From Bacteroidales bacterium (GTDB lineage: Bacteria > Bacteroidota > Bacteroidia > Bacteroidales > F082): 53,151 bases of DNA. A program made the translations under genes and the position numbers. Shown here one piece after another: positions 52,276-53,151 of this stretch; within the stretch, counting starts at the first letter, position 1, and the number at the start of each line of letters is the position of its first letter. Location of the stretch: NCBI GenBank assembly GCA_030690365.1, contig JAUYGX010000136.1, positions 1-53,151 on the forward strand, read 5' to 3'. The notes beneath the pieces were generated by a model that made no database searches, was not told the DNA's origin, and saw nothing but the letters and a program-made list of their open reading frames with translations.

Positions 52276-53151
52276 ATGTCCAAAGGAAAAGATCTAAAAC
52301 CTCACATTGGTATCTTCGGCAGAAGAAACAATGGCAAAAGCTCCATCATCAACATGCTGGTCGGGCAGGATGTAGCCATTGTATCTGATTTTGCAGGCAC
52401 CACCACCGATCCGGTGAAGAAATCGGTGGAAATTTTTGGCGTGGGACCGGCCATCATCATCGATACGGCCGGCATTGACGACTCCGGTGATTTGGGTGAG
52501 AAACGCATCGAACGTTCCTTAAAGGTAATCTCTATCATCGATTTGGCCATTCTGGTCATCGTTGCCAATATTTTTGGAGACTACGAAAAGGACTTGATCA
52601 AGGCCTTTCAGGAATATCAGGTACCCTTTGTGATTTTCCACAACAAAGCCGATCAGAAACCACTGAGCGAGGAAGCCAGAATAAAAATAGGTCAACTGAC
52701 AAATGCTGAAATAATCGACATCAGTACCCTGTATAACGATTCGTTGGTTCCTGCTATTGAGGTGATTAAAAAGGTGATTCCCAAGTCGGCTTACATTAAA
52801 CCTTCCTTGTTTGAAGGCATGGTCAAGCCTAAGGATTTGGTATTGTTGGTGACACCCATCGACTCAGAAGCCCCCGAGGGCCGCATGATCCTGCCACAGC
52901 AAATGGCCATCCGCGATGTGCTCGACCAGGATGCACTCTGCCTGGTGGTAAAAGAAACAGAACTGGCAGATGTATTTGCCACAGGCCTGCGTCCTGCACT
53001 GGTAGTAACAGACAGTCAGGCTTTTGGAATGGTATCGAAGATTGTTCCCGAAGACATTCCGCTCACAGGTTTTAGCGTATTATTCGCCCGCATCAGAGCC
53101 AACTTTGACCTTTATCTGAAAGGGACTCCCACACTTTCGGAACTAAAATCC
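52276..53151 (+). CDS. hydF: [FeFe]-hydrogenase maturation GTPase HydF (3' end outside window)
   Basis: The first 292 codons of HydF, the scaffold that assembles the diiron subcluster and loads it into HydA. G-domain motifs: GRRNNGKSS (P-loop), the SDFAGTTTDPV switch I Thr, DTAGIDD (G3) and NKAD (G4). The dimerisation domain follows (from about residue 180, DLVLLVTPIDSEAPEGRMIL). The C-terminal Fe-S domain lies beyond the end of the window. hydE is not present here and may follow downstream. Confidence 0.96.
   Translation, partial: MSKGKDLKPHIGIFGRRNNGKSSIINMLVGQDVAIVSDFAGTTTDPVKKSVEIFGVGPAIIIDTAGIDDSGDLGEKRIERSLKVISIIDLAILVIVANIFGDYEKDLIKAFQEYQVPFVIFHNKADQKPLSEEARIKIGQLTNAEIIDISTLYNDSLVPAIEVIKKVIPKSAYIKPSLFEGMVKPKDLVLLVTPIDSEAPEGRMILPQQMAIRDVLDQDALCLVVKETELADVFATGLRPALVVTDSQAFGMVSKIVPEDIPLTGFSVLFARIRANFDLYLKGTPTLSELKS

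Overview
The window reads as a chromosomal segment of an anaerobic or fermentative member of the Bacteroidota, probably Bacteroidales/Marinilabiliales-like. The signs are Bacteroidota-type promoters (TTTG, about 19 bp, TAnnTTTG) at several loci, a type IX secretion (T9SS) cargo protein, a SusC-sized TonB-dependent receptor, a GldA/F/G-type ABC operon, weak Shine-Dalgarno signals, and the order tRNAs-tuf-tRNA(Trp)-secE-nusG-rplKAJL-rpoBC. A species call cannot be made from sequence alone.

Layout. 1-2.1 kb: an AT-rich KAP-type P-loop NTPase gene and short palindromic repeats. 2.1-10.5 kb, minus strand: rpmH, pepD, an MFS transporter, a four-gene Gld-type ABC exporter operon and rsmG. 10.7-15.3 kb, plus strand: a LytS-type histidine kinase with a beta-propeller sensor and its LytTR regulator, separated by a DUF4143 ATPase gene. 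15.4-19.5 kb is an accessory zone. It holds a RelE/ParE toxin-antitoxin pair behind a decayed repressor gene, a FISUMP surface protein, a four-helix-bundle gene bracketed by 155-bp direct repeats, several REP-like palindromes and the C-terminal relic of a REP-associated tyrosine transposase. 19.5-26.3 kb: a glucosaminidase/LysM hydrolase, a TonB-dependent receptor, a T9SS cargo gene whose sorting domain is cut off by an in-frame stop, and a truncated outer-membrane protein gene. 26.3-41.5 kb: the core translation and transcription block (rpsU, xerC/D, hpf, five tRNAs, tuf, secE, nusG, rplKAJL, rpoB, rpoC, DUF3467), followed by a convergent Nudix hydrolase.

42.4-53.2 kb, all plus strand: a hydrogen-metabolism locus. 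It encodes a trimeric NAD(P)-linked [FeFe]-hydrogenase (HydC, HydB, HydA) and the maturases HydG and HydF, the latter running off the window. Four signalling genes are interleaved: a receiver protein with a large insertion, a kinase whose sensor is a hydrogenase H-domain with extra Fe-S clusters, a second receiver, and a receiver-kinase hybrid. The H-domain keeps all four cysteine ligands of the cubane cluster but has Asp where the catalytic proton-shuttle Cys should be. The simplest model is that the HydABC enzyme makes or uses H2, the H-domain kinase reads H2 or redox state, and a phosphorelay carries the signal to an output encoded elsewhere, because no DNA-binding domain lies in the locus. 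This is the strongest candidate for an under-described system here. The palindrome, four-helix-bundle and transposase-relic zone is the second.
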